Assembly: GCA_942490885.1 (NCBI GenBank)
Contig: CALNYT010000002.1
Coordinates: 5,022,001 to 5,086,000, forward strand
Source of the DNA: Oceanirhabdus sp942490885
GTDB taxonomy: Bacteria; Bacillota; Clostridia; Clostridiales; Clostridiaceae
Length of the DNA stretch: 64,000 bases
Direction of reading: 5' to 3'
Positions 54,268 to 62,644 of the stretch are shown piece by piece. Each line of letters starts with the position of its first letter. Position 1 is the stretch's first letter. The notes beneath the pieces are model-generated. The model was not told the origin of the DNA. It was given only the letters and a program-made list of their open reading frames with translations, and did not search any database. The position numbers and the translations under genes are program-made.

Positions 54268-55464
54268 TTATCCTTTATGTGTATATATTGGCGATGTAAT
54301 AATCCATCCATCCCTCTTACATTTTATGATAACAAATACATATTTTAATTCATCAATATTGATATTCTCATCAATAAATATAGAGTATTCTTCGTTATAA
54401 GCTCTTTCTAATACGGTCTTTTGATTACCTGCAACTACTTTTATTTCTTCTATTCCGTACTTTTTATCCATAATATTAACAGAAATACATAGTGAATTTT
54501 TAAATTTGGGAATCACACATTCTCCTATAGTCCTTCCATTAATAAATACTTCAAGTGAATACTTTTCAATATTGCTTACCACAGTTCTCTTATTCAAAAA
54601 TCCTTCATAAAAAGTATTACTGGTATTCTTACCTATAAGAGTTGTTTTTCTTATTTCCTCATAACTATATTCAATTCCCCATATACCTATTTTACACCCT
54701 TTATCTAATAACTTTGTATATTCTTCAATAAATTTATGTACACCTTCTCTTGTATTTACTACAATATATCCACAATAACTTTTGTTTTTTCTTAAATATT
54801 TACCTAGGTGTTTTATTTTATTCATATTAAGTATTGGTATATTAAATTCATTCTCATCCTTGAATTTATAGTCCTCAATATGCTTATTAGCTACTCTAAA
54901 ATTATATATAGTATATCTCCTATTCTCCTCTTTTACATATCCAAATATATATCCATTGACACTATTTACATTTTTTCTTCCTTCCCATTTTATCCTTAAA
55001 TATTCCAGGGTTGAGAGCCCTTTACACCTAACTCCTTTTTCTCCTATAACCGTTGGTTTATGTAGTTGTTCAACAGAATATATCTTTATACCTGTACTAT
55101 TAATCAATTCATTTCTATACCCTACTTCGATCTTCTTATCACTTATATCGATGCATCTTAAAGATACCGATTTTAAACTTAGTTCTTTTCTCAATAAAAT
55201 AAATCTCCAGTTTATTTCAAAATTCTTTCCTCGTTTACTTCTTCCTTGTACATTTATCAAATTTAAACCATATATTTTTCCTACTTCGTTATTAAAATAT
55301 ATACCATCTTTACTAAGTAATGCATTAATATGTTTGTTATTTATACTCATAGATAGAGATGATATGTTTATCTCTTCATAGTTCTTGAACTCCACCCCAA
55401 TTTTAAGTTTATCTTCATGTAATATTGCTCCATTTTCAGGATATATAATATAATCTATCTTCAT
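54268..55464 (-). CDS. Hypothetical protein, 398 aa
   Basis: I do not recognise this protein. It begins MKIDYIIYPENGAIL and is beta-rich with alternating hydrophobic residues, like Ig/jelly-roll modules (N-terminal ~90 residues; a fibronectin-like GRKNVNSVNGYIFGYV segment). There is no signal peptide or membrane helix. It also lacks catalytic-looking Cys/His clusters. It stands alone. The ribosome site GAAGAGG precedes the ATG. A structural or spore-coat-type role is possible, without direct evidence. Confidence 0.6.
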   Translation of the reverse strand: MKIDYIIYPENGAILHEDKLKIGVEFKNYEEINISSLSMSINNKHINALLSKDGIYFNNEVGKIYGLNLINVQGRSKRGKNFEINWRFILLRKELSLKSVSLRCIDISDKKIEVGYRNELINSTGIKIYSVEQLHKPTVIGEKGVRCKGLSTLEYLRIKWEGRKNVNSVNGYIFGYVKEENRRYTIYNFRVANKHIEDYKFKDENEFNIPILNMNKIKHLGKYLRKNKSYCGYIVVNTREGVHKFIEEYTKLLDKGCKIGIWGIEYSYEEIRKTTLIGKNTSNTFYEGFLNKRTVVSNIEKYSLEVFINGRTIGECVIPKFKNSLCISVNIMDKKYGIEEIKVVAGNQKTVLERAYNEEYSIFIDENINIDELKYVFVIIKCKRDGWIITSPIYTHKG

Positions 55465-55537
55465 TATTTACCTCTTCTAAATTGCTCTAATATATATATA
55501 TTAGTAACTTTTCTTTACATTCCGCATAAAATATTTA

Positions 55538-55927
55538 TTGGAACACATTTTTCAGAGTAAATTCCATAAGGTAGTGATAGTTTTGTGTGAAAAATATTTA
55601 AAAGAGAAAAGGGGAACTATTAGTATTCTGCCGTTTATTCCTTATTATCTAAAACTTGAGGATGATTTTGTAATTGAATTAAGAGAAAACCATTTTTCAA
55701 GTTTCAGATGGCATTTAAGTAATTATGATAAGGATCTTACAAGTATGATTTCAAAAAAAAGCTATAATCTTGCTCCTCCCCATATATTGGGTAGAAAACA
55801 CATTATTGTTTGGAAGTTTGGAAGTTTTTACTGTGGTAAAATTACTCTCAAATTTAATCTGTATCGTTCTTGGGAGGGTATAAATTCATCTGTAAAAAAA
55901 CTAATCTACTATATAACAATAATTTAG
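55538..55927 (+). CDS. Hypothetical basic protein, ~110-129 aa
   Basis: The frame from TTG 55538 encodes a basic, aromatic-rich protein (SFRWHLSNYDK, HIIVWKFGSFYCGKI). The start is doubtful: no ribosome site precedes the TTG, whereas AAGGTAG at ~55570 could serve a GTG in VIVLCEKYLKEK. I recognise no family. It may be a truncated gene. A palindromic terminator follows immediately. Confidence 0.4.
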   Translation: MEHIFQSKFHKVVIVLCEKYLKEKRGTISILPFIPYYLKLEDDFVIELRENHFSSFRWHLSNYDKDLTSMISKKSYNLAPPHILGRKHIIVWKFGSFYCGKITLKFNLYRSWEGINSSVKKLIYYITII

Positions 55928-55973
55928 GGACAGCTCTCAATTTTAAAAAATAAAATTATTGAGAACTGTCCCT
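55926..55973. terminator. GGGACAG(C/T)TCTCAAT palindrome, bidirectional terminator
   Basis: GGGACAGCTCTCAAT pairs with ATTGAGAACTGTCCC (one G-T pair) between convergent genes, with T-rich flanks. Confidence 0.8.
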
Positions 55974-55980
55974 TATTATA

Positions 55981-56844
55981 TTATGTTAATATTTCATATC
56001 CATCCTCAGTAACAAGAATTGTATGCTCCCACTGTGCAGATAGTTTTCCATCTCTAGTTACAGCAGTCCAATCATCTTTTAATATTCTTGTTCCTGGTCT
56101 GCCTTGGTTCAACATAGGCTCGATAGTGAATACCATACCAGGCAATAGAATCATTCCCTCTCCCTTTTTACCTACATGAGCTATATACGGATCTTCATGG
56201 AATTTAACTCCTATACCATGTCCTCCATATTCATAAACTACTGAATATCCTTTTGATTTTGCATATGTGTTTATAGCTTCTCCAATATCACCCACATATC
56301 CGTATGGTTTAACAGCATCCATTCCTACTTGAAGTGCTTCTTTAGCTGCTTCAACCAAATCAACTGCCTCTTTTTTAGCTTCACCAATTATATACATTCT
56401 ACTTGAATCTGAAAAATATCCATCTAATATTGATGTTACATCAACATTTATTATATCTCCCTCTTCAAGTTTTCTATCACTAGGAATTCCATGACATACT
56501 ACCTCATTTATAGATGTACATACACTTTTTGGGAATCCACCATAATTAAGTGGAGCTGGTATCGCACCATGATTAATTGTGTACTCATGTACTAATGTAT
56601 TTATCTCATCAGTTGTCATTCCAACTTTTATATTCGCCTCAACTAAATCAAAGATTCCTCTTGTTACCTCACCACTTTTTCTTATTCCCTCTATTTGCTC
56701 AGGAGTTTTAATGATATCTCTTGGTATCTTCATACCTATTTCATTTCCTATTTTTTTTAAGGTTTCATCCTGTTCCATGTGGCATTTCTTGTATTTTACT
56801 CCACTTCCACACCAACAATCATCATTTCTATTTATTCTTCTCAT
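55981..56844 (-). CDS. map: Methionine aminopeptidase type I with N-terminal SEC-C motif
   Basis: The 287-residue enzyme has a SEC-C zinc motif at its N-terminus (RNDDCWCGSGVKYKKCH) followed by the pita-bread aminopeptidase fold. Metal ligands are visible in NVDVTSILDGYFSDSS (two Asp), GHGIGVKFHE (His), FTIEPM (Glu) and WEHTILV (Glu). It removes the initiator Met co-translationally; the SEC-C part probably helps docking on the ribosome. It differs from the usual short Map of ribosomal-protein operons, so it may be a second copy. Confidence 0.93.
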   Translation of the reverse strand: MRRINRNDDCWCGSGVKYKKCHMEQDETLKKIGNEIGMKIPRDIIKTPEQIEGIRKSGEVTRGIFDLVEANIKVGMTTDEINTLVHEYTINHGAIPAPLNYGGFPKSVCTSINEVVCHGIPSDRKLEEGDIINVDVTSILDGYFSDSSRMYIIGEAKKEAVDLVEAAKEALQVGMDAVKPYGYVGDIGEAINTYAKSKGYSVVYEYGGHGIGVKFHEDPYIAHVGKKGEGMILLPGMVFTIEPMLNQGRPGTRILKDDWTAVTRDGKLSAQWEHTILVTEDGYEILT

Positions 56845-56937
56845 ATTACTCTAGCCACTCTTGACTAGGTTCACCTCCAATAGATTTTAGTGTCACTATA
56901 ACTATTATACAGTATAGTATTAGTATTATCACTAACG

Positions 56938-56960
56938 AAAAAAAAACGGACCTTTCGGTC
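56938..56960 (-). terminator. Terminator of the SOS-type small gene
   Basis: GGACC-GAAA-GGTCC with GTTTTTTTT on the minus strand, ~135 nt after the stop at 57094. Confidence 0.7.
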
Positions 56961-57093
56961 CAATGAGTTGAGTTTTGTTTTTGTTATCTTTTATAAGATA
57001 CTTATATATGTATTTATATGCATTTATAAAATATTTATAACTAAAATTTATTTCTTTTTTATTTATATGAAACAAATTTTATTATCATTGTAA

Positions 57094-57399
57094 TTAAGAA
57101 TTAATTAATCTACTTGGTATTGTAACTATATCTCGTTTAACTTCTCTATACTTTCTATGCTCATGATTTGTCATCATATTATTCTTAGCAATCTCTTTTG
57201 CTTCTTTTTTATTTCTAGCATTATATATTATTGTTCCGCTTCTTTTATTTATTATGCCACTACATAACATATATTTCTTATTCTCTTCTGTTTTCTCATT
57301 TCTTACTACATGAGCTCTATATGAATTATCTATTGTGTCAATCCCTAGTGAGTCCTCTGAAATATAATTAATTCTTACTAATAAGGCATTATTATTCAT
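57094..57399 (-). CDS. SOS-regulated hypothetical protein, 101 aa
   Basis: The protein (MNNNALLVRINYISEDSLG ...) is small, basic and unrecognised, with no membrane segment. I start at ATG 57399 behind AAAGGAG. The frame is open 18 codons further upstream, but that stretch overlaps the promoter. Its promoter contains a perfect LexA-type box between -35 and -10, so it should be induced by DNA damage. A cell-division inhibitor or repair accessory role is possible but not shown by sequence. Confidence 0.7.
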   Translation of the reverse strand: MNNNALLVRINYISEDSLGIDTIDNSYRAHVVRNEKTEENKKYMLCSGIINKRSGTIIYNARNKKEAKEIAKNNMMTNHEHRKYREVKRDIVTIPSRLINS

Positions 57400-57431
57400 A
57401 TGTGGAAACTCCTTTGTTTTGGTATAATCAT

Positions 57432-57460
57432 ATAATACCGAACATTTGTTCAATTGTCAA
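57432..57460 (-). promoter_or_regulatory. Promoter with LexA (SOS) box
   Basis: TTGACA (57455-57460) and TATTAT (57432-57437) are 17 nt apart. The spacer holds GAACAAATGTTC (57440-57451), matching the Gram-positive SOS operator GAACNNNNGTTC. LexA binding here would block RNA polymerase. Confidence 0.85.
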
Positions 57461-57629
57461 TATATTTAGCGAACAAATTTTCTGATAATGTTTTTTTTAT
57501 AGTTTTTTGATAGTTTTTTTTATAAAAAGAAGGATTTTTTACCATATAGTAGAATATATATTATTGTGGATAATTTGTGGATAATTTGTTGATGACATGT
57601 AGGCATCCTTCAATCCCTCTCTTGCTAAC

Positions 57630-58328
57630 ATGTCTACTTTTTTAACCATTATGAGGCATATTTATGCCCTTTTTTTTATACACTTAAATGTAACTATTTT
57701 AGGTGTTGATATTGTGGATAACTTTTCTAATATATTACTTTCATTGAATCCTTTAAGATCTAATTACTATGATAGAAATAAAGTCAAATTTTACGCTGAA
57801 AAATATGCATTGTCTAAAAACCCGAGTTTTCCTTATTTCAAAGAGAATGATTGTACAAATTTTATCTCTCAAGCAATATATGCTGGCGGTCTTTCTCAAA
57901 AATATGGATTATGGTCTGCTGCTACCTCTTGGTTTTGTAATTCTATTAATCCTAGTAATCTAACCAAAATATCTCTTACTTGGCGTAACGCCCATTATTT
58001 CAGAATACATTGGGCAAATCCATATACTAAGAAATATAGAGCAGCTTACTATGAAGAGATTCCTGCTGAAGAAGCAATAGTTAGCTTCACTAAAAGAATA
58101 TATGATAAATTATCAATTGGAGATGTAATTCAATATATTAACTTAAAAAAGGACCCTCATCCATATCATACACAGGTAATACATAACAAAGCCGTTACAG
58201 ATGAGTTTCCTTATACTAATCTATTTATTGCTCAACATTCTGCTGATAGAATAAATGTTTCACTCCATAAATATATACGTAATATTGAGGATAGAGAATC
58301 TACTATTATTTGCATTTATAAAATATAA
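57630..58328 (+). CDS. Amidase-like domain protein (amidase_6 type)
   Basis: The 232-residue protein has the pattern VKFYAEKYALSKNPSF, DCTNFISQAIYAGG (candidate catalytic Cys/Asn block) and GDVIQY with HTQVIH, typical of the NlpC/P60-like amidase_6 domain common in clostridia. The first ~30 residues are hydrophobic (ALFFIHLNVTILGV) and may be a signal or anchor. The start ATG 57630 has a weak ribosome site. A likely role is hydrolysis of an amide in cell-wall or lantibiotic-like peptides; the substrate is unknown. Confidence 0.75.
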   Translation: MSTFLTIMRHIYALFFIHLNVTILGVDIVDNFSNILLSLNPLRSNYYDRNKVKFYAEKYALSKNPSFPYFKENDCTNFISQAIYAGGLSQKYGLWSAATSWFCNSINPSNLTKISLTWRNAHYFRIHWANPYTKKYRAAYYEEIPAEEAIVSFTKRIYDKLSIGDVIQYINLKKDPHPYHTQVIHNKAVTDEFPYTNLFIAQHSADRINVSLHKYIRNIEDRESTIICIYKI

Positions 58329-58332
58329 GCAT

Positions 58333-58386
58333 AAAGGGGCTGTCTTGCTATAGAAATTATATTCTATAGCGAGACAGCCCCTTTTT
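58333..58386. terminator. Strong bidirectional terminator
   Basis: AAAGGGGCTGTCTTGCTATAGAA pairs with TTCTATAGCGAGACAGCCCCTTT (first 20 shown imperfectly paired around one mismatch) between convergent genes. Confidence 0.88.
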
Positions 58387-58409
58387 CGGTGTTTTTTATA
58401 AATTTTTAT

Positions 58410-59072
58410 TTATTTCTCGTTGAATTTTAAACTCTGAATAAATTGTTCTGCTTGTTCTTTTTCTTCATCATCAATGTAACATGCTGTTACAACTACAGCA
58501 TATCCATCTCTTAATACACAATATAATTCTTGCTTATAAGTAGTACCATCTCCTACTTCGATGTTTGCCTCTAATAAAGACCACTCTACATCATTGATTG
58601 ATTTAGTTACTATTTCATCAGATACATTAATTTTTAAAGCTTCTACAGCTTTAAGGTTTTCTTGTGCAACTGCTAGATATTTTTCACTACTATTTATACC
58701 CTGTAAAAATGATAATTTCTCAACTACTATTGAGTTAATTGGATTAAACGGTACAGAACCGACTTCATACTTGTTTTGCATTAAAAATGTAAGTGTTTTT
58801 TCTTCACTTAATTTATCAAGTTGTTCTTTCTTATTTTCATCTCCGTTTGCCATTATTTCAGTTGAAGCTTTATTTAAACTTTTAATCGTTTCCCTATCTA
58901 GAGTTATCCATCCTTCAATAAGTTTTGCTTCTAATCCAAAATATTCATTAGTATATACGTTATCCTTTGTTTCTCCTAGTGTGATTTCCTTTATACTTTT
59001 ACTTCCACACCCAACAGTTAGTACTAGACATAGTGCCATAAAAAGCACGGAAACCTTATTAATTCTTTTCAT
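58410..59072 (-). CDS. Lipoprotein of unknown function
   Basis: The 220-residue protein has a lipoprotein signal (MKRINKVSVLFMALCLVL ... VGCGSK, Cys ~22) and a soluble domain with the pattern YTNEYFGLEAKLIEGW, seen in clostridial lipoproteins of the PsbP/DUF1795-like fold. AGGAGG precedes ATG 59072; an upstream in-frame start at 59162 lacks one. Function is unknown. Confidence 0.82.
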   Translation of the reverse strand: MKRINKVSVLFMALCLVLTVGCGSKSIKEITLGETKDNVYTNEYFGLEAKLIEGWITLDRETIKSLNKASTEIMANGDENKKEQLDKLSEEKTLTFLMQNKYEVGSVPFNPINSIVVEKLSFLQGINSSEKYLAVAQENLKAVEALKINVSDEIVTKSINDVEWSLLEANIEVGDGTTYKQELYCVLRDGYAVVVTACYIDDEEKEQAEQFIQSLKFNEK

Positions 59073-59259
59073 ACTTTTCCTCCTAAAGTTCATTAAATAG
59101 TTTTTTTTACCACTTTTCGCAGTATCTTTAGTAATTATATATGCCTCCACACCTTTTTGCAAGCATTTTTTTGTGTTAATGTAAAATCAAAATATTTTTT
59201 ACAAATTTTATTATTAAAATATATTTTACCATGAATAATCAATTTTTTTGATAAATTTT

Positions 59260-59374
59260 AATAGAGAGATTTAACATTTATTGCTATTATCTTTATTTAT
59301 ACATATCCCAAAATCTCGACATAACAACGAGTTATGAACATGTCTAAATAAAGATTTGAGTTGGAATCTCTATA
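59260..59374. repeat. MITE-like palindromic repeat, copy 5 (inverted)
   Basis: This copy is in the opposite orientation: its right side TTTGAGTTGGAATCTCTATA mirrors the left side of copies 1 and 4. The other end is diverged (TAGAGAGATT). It lies in the gap between the lipoprotein gene and IS relics. Confidence 0.75.
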
Positions 59375-59399
59375 TTGTTTTCAAATCTTGAATGAAGTG

Positions 59400-59492
59400 T
59401 TACCCTTCAATAAGAATCAACTTCCCATGAGAATTATTTGCTAATTCACTAAGTTCCTTTGTAAATCCATTCCTACTAAATAATTGATTCAT
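59400..59492 (-). pseudogene. C-terminal fragment resembling a DUF234-type ATPase tail
   Basis: The minus strand encodes MNQLFSRNGFTKELSELANN and ends LILIEG. The SRNGFT-EL-ELA pattern is typical of the C-terminus of AAA ATPases with a DUF234 nuclease-like domain. Only 31 codons remain. Confidence 0.4.
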
Positions 59493-59589
59493 ACACATCT
59501 TCCATATCCACTTAATAATTTTATATTTATTTACTATAAATGAGCGAATTAATAACCATATTTTACCATATAAAATTCAAAATAGCTAC

Positions 59590-60354
59590 CTACGCTATTT
59601 TCAATGTTTCAAAAATAGCTTCAAGAGAAGTTCCTATGGAAGCTTGATTAAAAATCCAAGATACTTGTTCTTTTTTAGCTTGGTTCCTTGCACTTTTAAG
59701 TCCAGAGCTAAAATTTAATGTATCATTACTTACTTCTAATTCACAGTATACGTAAGTCATCATTAGCAGCAAGAAGTATCTGTTTATACTACGATTACTT
59801 CTAACTTGATAATGATTTAACCCCAAATGTTTTTTAGTTTCTCTAAAAAATGTTTCTATTGGCCATCTATGTTTATAGTGATTTAATAACTCTTCTGTAG
59901 TAAGAGTGGTATCTAAAGTTATAAATGCTCTTAAACAACCATCCTTAAAAAGAGCTTCTTTAGGCCAGCAAAGAGCAATTAAAGAATTTTTGGCATCATT
60001 AAGCTTGCCCCTGTATGTATAGACGTAATACTCATTATTGCCAACTTTGACTAGGTTGACATCATCCTTAGTTAATATCTTAGACATATGGTTAAGCTTA
60101 ATTCCAAGTCTTTCATGACCTAGTGGGTATATTACTCTATTTGTTCTTAGTCCTCCGATATAGGCGTAGCCTGCTTTTTTAGAAACATTGAATAATTTTT
60201 TGTTACTATACCAACTATCACATAAAACATAACCCTTATTTACTGGTTGCGGTAAGGAGTTTATAAACTCAATTGCCATTTCGATCTTACTCATGTTTTC
60301 TTTATCGTAGATTGCCATAGTATATGGTAAAACAAGAGTATCACACAATAACAT
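59590..60354 (-). pseudogene. DDE transposase (IS4/IS701-like), N-terminally truncated
   Basis: The 254-residue frame has a DDE-type catalytic Asp in VLCDSWYSNKK and the YREK-like Glu region HRWPIETFFRETKKHLGLNH of IS4-superfamily transposases. Full-length members are ~400 residues; the N-terminal third with the first catalytic Asp is absent, ending exactly where a bacteriocin precursor fragment begins at ~60355. It is inactive and marks a deletion junction. Confidence 0.8.
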
Positions 60355-60357
60355 AAC

Positions 60358-60531
60358 GGTAACTATTTGAATCAGTTAGAAGACATCAATGGCGGTGAAG
60401 GGGTTTTAATAGCTATTGCTGGCGCTGCTGTAGGTTATATCGTATATGAAGTGGTGGATGAGATAGTTGAGAGAACTACAGGTAAAGATCTTGGAAATCA
60501 TGTTGCAGATGCTATAGATTATGTTTTTTAA
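60358..60531 (+). pseudogene. Double-glycine bacteriocin-like precursor, N-terminally cut
   Basis: The frame reads NYLNQLEDINGG, then a glycine/alanine-rich core (VLIAIAGAAVGYIVYEVV) and ERTTGKDLGNH. It matches the intact peptide at 61000-61203 in leader end and core. No start codon remains, because the transposase fragment abuts it; TTG at 60367 is the only candidate. Confidence 0.65.
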
Positions 60532-60576
60532 TAATTTACTAATATTCTAATAAATAATTAAAAGGAGTCTTTCTAG

Positions 60577-60819
60577 ATGAATAATGATTTAATAGTAAAT
60601 AATAATTTTTCTGATTTATCATTTGAAGATGAACATCTTATTAATGGTGGCATAGGATTTGCGGGTGGAGTAGCTATTGGTTTTGTTGTGACAGCTGCTG
60701 CGGTAGGCGTAGATAGATATGTTGAACGAAAAACTGGTAAAAGTATTGGAGATCATATAATGGATACTGTAAGTGATGGATTTAATGCTGTTGGTGATTT
60801 TCTAGATAACGGTATGTGA
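60577..60819 (+). CDS. Double-glycine leader peptide, bacteriocin-like, 80 aa
   Basis: The peptide has a leader with FSDLSFEDEHLINGG ending in the Gly-Gly site of C39-type ABC exporters. The ~54-residue core is Gly/Ala/Val-rich with a GxxxG-like membrane-active helix (GFAGGVAIGFVVTAAAVG) and the motif ERKTGKSIGDHIMD shared with its neighbours. AAAGGAG precedes the ATG. It is likely a class II bacteriocin-type or signalling peptide exported through the HlyD/ABC system whose adaptor lies at 63004. Confidence 0.8.
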   Translation: MNNDLIVNNNFSDLSFEDEHLINGGIGFAGGVAIGFVVTAAAVGVDRYVERKTGKSIGDHIMDTVSDGFNAVGDFLDNGM

Positions 60820-60833
60820 TTAAAATTTATATT

Positions 60834-60953
60834 ATCAAAATAATTTTAGAAATTTGAATGATAGAGAATTATTTGAAATAGAAGGCGGACAAGGTTTTCT
60901 TAATGCTATAAATAATACTTTTAAAACTTTAGGAGAATGGCTGAGTAAATAAT
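60834..60953 (+). pseudogene. Short double-glycine peptide without a standard start
   Basis: The frame encodes NNFRNLNDRELFEIEGG, then QGFLNAINNTFKTLGEWLSK and TAA. The leader matches the double-glycine type (LNDREL-E-EGG), with a 20-residue amphipathic core. There is no ATG or clear ribosome site; TTG in RNLND is the only candidate. It is either a decayed gene or a peptide with poor initiation. Confidence 0.5.
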
Positions 60954-60999
60954 CTTAACTTTTATATTAAAATAATTGACTTTGATGGAGGTACTTATT

Positions 61000-61203
61000 A
61001 TGAATAACTTTAATGAATTAAACGAACAAGAATTATTAGCCGTAGATGGTGGTGAGCTTACTGCTCTTCTTATTGTTGTTGTTGTTGCTGCAGCTGTCGT
61101 AGGAATTGTTGTAAATGAAGTAGTTGAAAGAACCACTGGTAAAGATATCTCGGGGCATATTGGCAGTGCATTTAAAGCTGTTGGCGATGCACTTAGTGAT
61201 TAA
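61000..61203 (+). CDS. Double-glycine leader peptide, bacteriocin-like, 67 aa
   Basis: The peptide starts MNNFNELNEQELLAVDGG, a textbook double-glycine leader (LNEQEL-AVDGG). A very hydrophobic Val/Ala helix (LTALLIVVVVAAAVVGIVV) follows, then ERTTGKDISGHIGSAFKAVG. The core is homologous to those at 60358 and 60577. TGGAGG precedes ATG 61000. It is probably part of a multi-peptide bacteriocin; immunity and export genes lie nearby or beyond the window. Confidence 0.82.
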   Translation: MNNFNELNEQELLAVDGGELTALLIVVVVAAAVVGIVVNEVVERTTGKDISGHIGSAFKAVGDALSD

Positions 61204-61465
61204 ACTAAATACTAGAAGTATGTTATAATAAAATATAGCAAGATATTATCTTGCTATATTTTATGTTTTACAAATCTTTTTACAACTCCACTTGTTACGA
61301 TAAAAACTATCGAATTGATTATAAATATTTTCTTTGTAATTGAATTTTTAATATGCTTAATATGGATAAATATAGTGGCTATATAGACAATAGGTATAAT
61401 CATATAAGCAACGCTAATAAAGCTCAAGTTAAATATTGATTTTACTTAATGGAGGAATAATACAT

Positions 61466-62470
61466 ATGAAGAAAAAAACTCGACACAAATATATTTTACC
61501 AATATTAATAGGACTATTAATTGGATTTTTTTTACCACGTTTTATATCTAAGATGACTGATAAGGTTTATGTTGCTAAAAATAGTTTCATAAATAACTAT
61601 TATGACAAACAACTTTTAAATAAACTATTTGAAACATCTCTAGGTAATGCTTACACAGGAGACTTAAAAAAAGATTTTGACAGTTACATAATAAAAGAAA
61701 TAATGAACAACATCAGCAAAAATGAAGATGAAAAATTCGCTGTTTATAACAACTATTTCGGAAAAGAAAAAATTGATTCTATAAAGAAAACTCGTGAAGA
61801 TCGTTTTGAAAATATGGAGTCTAAGTCTATAAATGATTCTACTTTCTATATAAAATTAACCACCTTTAGAGACAATTATACATATAAGTATTTTAAATCC
61901 ATGATTAATGATATGGAAAAATATAATAATCTTATAATTGACCTTAGAGGTAATACAGGAGGTTATATGGATGAGATGAGTAAAATTGTTAACCACCTGA
62001 TACCAAAAGATAGTATTATTTATAGAGTAAAGACTTTTGATATAGATGGTTCCCCTGTATATTCTAAAACAATAAAAGCAAATAATTCGGAGAAATTAAA
62101 ATTTGATAAGATATGTATACTGATGGACAGTAAAACTGCAAGTGCATCTGAGGTTCTCATAGCCTCTTTAAAATCAAACTTAGGTGATAACGTAATTACA
62201 TTTGGGACAAACTCCTACGGAAAAGATATTCAATCTGCAACAAATACATTCAATGATGGTACAGGTTTATTTTTCATTTCTGGTATTATGGATGTACCAA
62301 ATCAAGATCGTTTTAATGAAAATGGATTAACTCCAGATATCACGATCGGAAATCCTCTTGAATTTTATGATTCAATTGAAGATGAAGTTGAACGCGAAGA
62401 AGAATTAACCATGGACAGGGCCTCTCAATTGAATGAAGCAATAAAATATATACAAACCCTTAATGATTAA
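61466..62470 (+). CDS. S41 family peptidase with N-terminal membrane anchor
   Basis: The ~334-residue protein has one N-terminal membrane helix (~8-26), then an S41/tail-specific protease core: NLIIDLRGNTGGYMDEM, SKTASASEVLIASLK (catalytic Ser) and SYGKDIQ (catalytic Lys), ending GLTPDITI. It lacks an obvious PDZ domain. GGAGG precedes ATG 61466. It follows the peptide genes and may process or degrade these peptides at the membrane, for example as an immunity factor; this is inference. Confidence 0.85.
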   Translation: MKKKTRHKYILPILIGLLIGFFLPRFISKMTDKVYVAKNSFINNYYDKQLLNKLFETSLGNAYTGDLKKDFDSYIIKEIMNNISKNEDEKFAVYNNYFGKEKIDSIKKTREDRFENMESKSINDSTFYIKLTTFRDNYTYKYFKSMINDMEKYNNLIIDLRGNTGGYMDEMSKIVNHLIPKDSIIYRVKTFDIDGSPVYSKTIKANNSEKLKFDKICILMDSKTASASEVLIASLKSNLGDNVITFGTNSYGKDIQSATNTFNDGTGLFFISGIMDVPNQDRFNENGLTPDITIGNPLEFYDSIEDEVEREEELTMDRASQLNEAIKYIQTLND

Positions 62471-62487
62471 ATTTTCAAGGAGACATT

Positions 62488-62604
62488 ATAGACAAAATCA
62501 AAAAAATAATAGAACTAATATCTTGTAACATCAACTCAAAAATTGGCATATTATATAAAATTCATTTCTCAAAAAATAAATATAAGATAAATTTTAAGCC
62601 GTAG
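62488..62604 (+). CDS. Small basic peptide ORF with ATA start (doubtful)
   Basis: AAGGAG lies five nt before an ATA that opens a 38-codon frame (DKIKKIIELISCNINSKIG ... FKP, TAG). The ribosome site is good and directly follows the S41 gene. The ATA looks like a mutated ATG. It could be a small immunity-type peptide or the relic of a longer gene. Confidence 0.3.
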   Translation: MDKIKKIIELISCNINSKIGILYKIHFSKNKYKINFKP

Positions 62605-62630
62605 TTATTTTTAGAAACTACGGCTTAAAA
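62592..62630 (+). terminator. Terminator of the peptide/S41 transcript
   Basis: TTTTAAGCCGTAGTT...AACTACGGCTTAAAA is a 14-bp stem followed by TATTATT. Confidence 0.85.
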
Positions 62631-62644
62631 TATTATTGTAAAAA

